A stretch of 43,984 bases of DNA, from assembly GCA_023427085.1 (NCBI GenBank), contig JAEZBO010000187.1:1-43984 (forward strand). The letters run 5' to 3'. Numbering within the stretch: the stretch's first letter is position 1; each line of letters begins with the position of its first letter. Positions 42,001 through 43,984 of the stretch are shown one piece after another. The stretch is from Pseudomonadota bacterium. Its GTDB lineage: Bacteria > Pseudomonadota > Gammaproteobacteria > Burkholderiales > Burkholderiaceae_B. A model generated the notes under the pieces. That model did no database searches, was not told the origin of the DNA, and saw only the letters and a list, made by a program, of their open reading frames with translations. Both the position numbers and the translations under genes were made by a program.

Positions 42001-42854
42001 TCGGAAAAGAACTCGGTGAAGCCGGCGATCAGGTCGGCCTTGGTGAAGATGATGTAGACCGGTGCATACACTTCGAGCCGGTCGGTCAGTTCCTGCACGC
42101 GCTGGCGCAGGTTCTTGGCCAGGTTGATGGCGAAGTCGGGGCTGCTGCCGGCCAGTTCGGCGATGCTGGCCGCCACGATGATGCCGTTGATCGGCGCCTT
42201 GGGACGATGGCGCTTGAGCAGGTCCAGAAAGCCCATCCACTCGCCGCGGTCCTCGTCATGCACCGAGTAACGGCCGGCGGTGTCGAGCAGGATGCCTTCG
42301 GTGGTGAAGAACCAGTCGCAGTTGCGCGTGCCGCCCACGCCGCGTACCGCGGCGCCGTTCTTGTCGGCGAACGGAAACTGCAGGCCCGAGTGCACCACCG
42401 CGCTGCTCTTGCCGGCCGCCGGGTTGCCGATCACGATGTACCAGGGCAGTTCGTAGAGCGCCTCGCGGCCCGAGGCCTGGCCGATCTTCGAGCTCTTGAT
42501 GGTGCGCACCGCCTGCACCATGCGCGAGCGCAGCGCGTCGACGTCGGTCTTGGCGGCGGTCTTGCCGGTCTTGGCCTGCTGCTCGAGCATCTCGCCGATG
42601 TCGTCGTTGGCCTTGCGCGAGCGCTTGCGCCGCAGCAGCCAGACCAATAGCGCGATCACCAGGATGCCCAGCAGCGCCATGCCTGCCCAGACCAGGCCGG
42701 TCTCGACGGTATCGGCGACCAGCACCAGGAACACCAGCAGCGCGATCACGCCGATCGCGGCGAAGGTCTTGGGGTTGGAGAAGGCGCGCGAGCACCAGTA
42801 GCGCACGTCGCTGAACGCACTGGACAAGGAGGAAAGCAGGCCTGAGATCGACAT
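39075..42854 (-). CDS. tssM: Type VI secretion membrane-complex protein TssM (IcmF)
   Basis: A 1259-residue inner-membrane protein forming the T6SS trans-envelope complex with TssJ and TssL. Two N-terminal transmembrane helices (about 30-75) precede a cytoplasmic NTPase-like domain with Walker A GNPAAGKSS (143-151) and RNCDWFFTTEGILLDTAGR as the switch region. VYAPVYIIFTKADLIAGFTE carries the nucleotide-base motif TKAD. A third transmembrane helix lies near 448-470 (AVFFSLVLALGLVLGGWAW). The large periplasmic part follows, including the DUF1215-like and C-terminal beta-sandwich domains (near ITEYTIEIDGQQLRYRNTP and FVWPNPQGAPGARITAT). The size is typical. The gene to its right is the ketosynthase-like protein; tssL should lie further right. 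Confidence 0.97.
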   Translation of the reverse strand: MSISGLLSSLSSAFSDVRYWCSRAFSNPKTFAAIGVIALLVFLVLVADTVETGLVWAGMALLGILVIALLVWLLRRKRSRKANDDIGEMLEQQAKTGKTAAKTDVDALRSRMVQAVRTIKSSKIGQASGREALYELPWYIVIGNPAAGKSSAVVHSGLQFPFADKNGAAVRGVGGTRNCDWFFTTEGILLDTAGRYSVHDEDRGEWMGFLDLLKRHRPKAPINGIIVAASIAELAGSSPDFAINLAKNLRQRVQELTDRLEVYAPVYIIFTKADLIAGFTEFFSENDDNERDRVWGATLPYSTEENRDVLALFDERFDELYEGLKEMSTAQISLRRGGTLPPGLLTFPAEFASIKPSLRIFLSTLFETNPFQYKPVFRGFYFTSALQEGASLSTSTERLSRRFGLSLTAPAGQGNVNSQNGFFLRELFSKVIFADKRLVRQHASPVKTRMRYAVFFSLVLALGLVLGGWAWSYLGNRQLTQDIQADLDKIVADQAGQSDLQSRLQAMELLQARIEQLDGYDTSRPLSLGLGLYQGDTLKKELLDEYYHGLRQLMLGPVQVSLESFLARVDTRNSKPVNASAVVGTPVNNPNGALFQDASPQNVEDAYNALKTYLMLANREHVDPTHLADQITRFWRGWLETNRGTMPRDQLIRSAERLISFYVGRSTDANWPQITTNLAVVEKLRGELRTVMQGMPAQERAYATIKARAATRYAPMTVARIVGEKDANILAGSYAIPGTFTRQAWDEYVRPAIDEAANKELQTTDWVLGVSATDDLTLQGSPAQIQRTLATMYKTEYTQEWQRFLRGVTVRPFVNFDQAVVSMNRLGDPQTSPLATLINTTYEQTSWDNPTLAGRGLEQARGGVVAWFKRVILRQNTPAPDPKQVVNPETPMGPIGREFSDVARLVTPRENNQTLLGNYMGALSQIRTRFNQLNNQGDPGPGALTLMRQTLTAQDSELAAALKLADEQMLAGLSDSQRQTLRPLLVRPLIEAYAVIVQPAETELNKVWTAQVFEPFNQSLSQKYPFDANASVEASSAEIGQVFGPEGTIAKFVTDTLGPLTVRRGDILTARTWGDMGLSLLPAFTANFSQWVAPLSGGAAGGSATAPQTLFQIQPKPAPGITEYTIEIDGQQLRYRNTPPQWVNFVWPNPQGAPGARITATTFDGSTVEVINEPGRFGLERLIATADRQANADGSFEMRWSRDNVAVPVTLRIISSAQAAGAGGETPTSQGLRGLRLPSSVVGAPPASRPAGNAQETAR

Positions 42855-42875
42855 GGGTTTTTTGTTGGATGTGAA

Positions 42876-43979
42876 TCAGGTGGCGGTGATGAAGGTGCCT
42901 GGCTTGAGCAGCGAGGCGCTGCGCAAAAGATCGTCCTGGACGGCGGCGGCTATCGTCGGCTTGCCGGTCTGCAGCGCCAGTTCGGCGGCCAGCGCGATCG
43001 ACAGCAGCGGAGCGGCCACGCCGGTGTCGCCGCAGCCTTCGCCGGTCGACAGCGCGGTCTCGTCGGCGTCCAGCGCCAAGGTCTGCGCCAGCGCGGCCGA
43101 TTCGAGCGGGCGCACGCCGCGATGGTCGGCATCGCTGATCAGCGCGCCCAGTTGCCCGGTTTGCAGCCCGCTCTGTTCGAGCATGCGCTGCAGCAGGCTG
43201 GCCAGCGTGTCGTCCTTGCCTTGTTTGTCCTGGTCGGCGGCCAGCGTGCGGCTGGCGCGCTCGGGCGGCATCAGCAGCAGCGGCGCGGCCTGCGCGCCGG
43301 CGGCGCCCAGCAGCAGGCCGGCGGCGGCCTCACCGGGCACACGACCCTGGCGATTTTCGGCGGTCATCAGCCGTTGCCGGTGGGCCCAGCGTGTCACGAC
43401 CGACTGGCCGATCGCCGAATCGCAGGCGGCCAGGATGCGCCAGGGCATCGGCGTGGCGGCGTCGCTTTCCTCGTGCGCACGGGCCAGCGTGACCAGCGCC
43501 GCGAGCGCATGTTCGGCATCCGATACCGGCACGATCTCGCTGCGCAGCGCGGCGGCCGGCCAGCGCTGCGCGGCAATCGCCATCGCATGCTGCATCACGG
43601 CTTCGCGCAGCGGCGCCGGCCAGTCGGCCGGCAGCAGGCATTGCACCGGCAGGGTCGGCCAATCCGGCGTCACGCCGTCGGCGGCGGGCACGGCCAGTCG
43701 TTCGCGCGCCTGCTCGAGCAGCGCCTGCAGCGTCTGGCCCAGCAGCGCGCCGGCGCGCAGCATCTCGTCGTGCCGGCCCAGTTCGGCCAGTTCATCGGGC
43801 AGTGCATCGCGCTGCTGATCGGTGTCGAGCGACGCCAGCCGCGCGGCGAAGGTCGGAAAGCCACGGCCATGCGTCAGCGCCGGATCGAGTTCGGCGCGCG
43901 GCTGGCTGCGCAAGGTCTTGACGATGTCGGCGCAGTCACGGCCGCTGGCGCTGATCGCGTGCACGGCCAGCAGCGGCAT
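42876..43979 (-). CDS. Ketosynthase/thiolase-fold protein, apparently catalytically degenerate, T6SS-associated (possibly 5'-truncated)
   Basis: A protein of at least 367 residues, beginning 5 bp from the window edge; the ATG at 43979 may be the true start or an internal one. The fold resembles beta-ketoacyl synthases. PVSDAEHALAALVTLARAHE stands where the nucleophile-elbow helix lies, ILAACDSAIGQSVVTRW matches the VDS loop, GRVPGEAAAGLLLGAAG matches the GEGAAAL strand, and GEGCGDTGVAAPLLSIALAA matches the C-terminal GHTGAASG-type helix. The nucleophilic cysteine position reads as Val (five before His in SDAEH), and the two catalytic histidines are not in their usual places (HRGVRPLESAA, GCGDTG). 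It is probably a non-enzymatic scaffold. It lies 22 bp upstream of tssM on the same strand, so it is co-transcribed. Function is unknown. Confidence 0.7.
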   Translation of the reverse strand: MPLLAVHAISASGRDCADIVKTLRSQPRAELDPALTHGRGFPTFAARLASLDTDQQRDALPDELAELGRHDEMLRAGALLGQTLQALLEQARERLAVPAADGVTPDWPTLPVQCLLPADWPAPLREAVMQHAMAIAAQRWPAAALRSEIVPVSDAEHALAALVTLARAHEESDAATPMPWRILAACDSAIGQSVVTRWAHRQRLMTAENRQGRVPGEAAAGLLLGAAGAQAAPLLLMPPERASRTLAADQDKQGKDDTLASLLQRMLEQSGLQTGQLGALISDADHRGVRPLESAALAQTLALDADETALSTGEGCGDTGVAAPLLSIALAAELALQTGKPTIAAAVQDDLLRSASLLKPGTFITAT

Positions 43980-43984
43980 GCCGC

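Noticed and set aside
39066..42650. A 1194-codon open frame on the plus strand
   Set aside because: It is the antisense shadow of tssM and tagF; no family features.

Overview
The window comes from a GC-rich chromosome of a betaproteobacterium. Gene order and protein character fit the order Burkholderiales, probably an Alcaligenaceae relative of Bordetella or Achromobacter. This rests on the alaS-tusA-rpsP-rimM-trmD block, the ndk-rlmN-rodZ-ispG-hisS-yfgM-bamB-der block, long IspG and Der variants, and third-position GC bias throughout. No rRNA, tRNA, insertion sequence, phage or CRISPR was seen. Almost every gap is under 300 bp.

Layout. (1) 1-5.9 kb: a GntR/FCD regulator with a perfect palindromic operator candidate in front of it, a MOSC protein, a ferredoxin-flavin reductase, a DadA-type D-amino acid dehydrogenase and an orphan UgpB-like solute-binding protein. 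(2) 5.98-15.56 kb: a compact, translationally coupled type IVb pilus operon in the order pilL-N-O-P-Q-R-S-V (R64/thin-pilus nomenclature). It has no prepilin peptidase, lytic transglycosylase or shufflon in the window. (3) 15.6-20.7 kb: alaS, a TusA-like protein, rpsP, rimM and trmD. (4) 20.7-23.2 kb: three 40-50 bp direct repeats, then a leftward two-component system (OmpR-type regulator plus histidine kinase) with a hexanucleotide microsatellite upstream. (5) 23.2-35.6 kb: valS (leftward), then the rightward housekeeping run ndk, rlmN, rodZ-like, ispG, hisS, yfgM, bamB, der, hisC. (6) 35.6-44.0 kb: one end of a type VI secretion (T6SS) locus. It holds tssA, a small tandem-repeat protein on the opposite strand, an OmpA/BON protein, tagF, tssM and a protein that looks like a degenerate ketosynthase. 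The cluster runs off the right edge, so the sheath, baseplate, Hcp, VgrG and ClpV genes are not visible.

How the genes work together. The pil operon encodes a secretin lipoprotein (PilN), its TcpQ-like partner (PilL), inner-membrane and periplasmic linkers (PilO, PilP), the motor (PilQ), the platform (PilR), the major pilin (PilS) and a PilV-type minor pilin or adhesin. It would need a peptidase encoded elsewhere. The T6SS genes supply the membrane-complex ATPase-like TssM, the baseplate/sheath organiser TssA, the post-translational repressor TagF and a peptidoglycan-anchoring OmpA protein. Most-worth-checking items are the 28-residue double-repeat protein inside the T6SS locus, the ketosynthase-like pseudoenzyme upstream of tssM, the peptidase-less and shufflon-less pilus operon with an 18-bp repeat in pilP, and the microsatellite in front of the two-component system. 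All assignments come from reading translated sequence; no database search was run.
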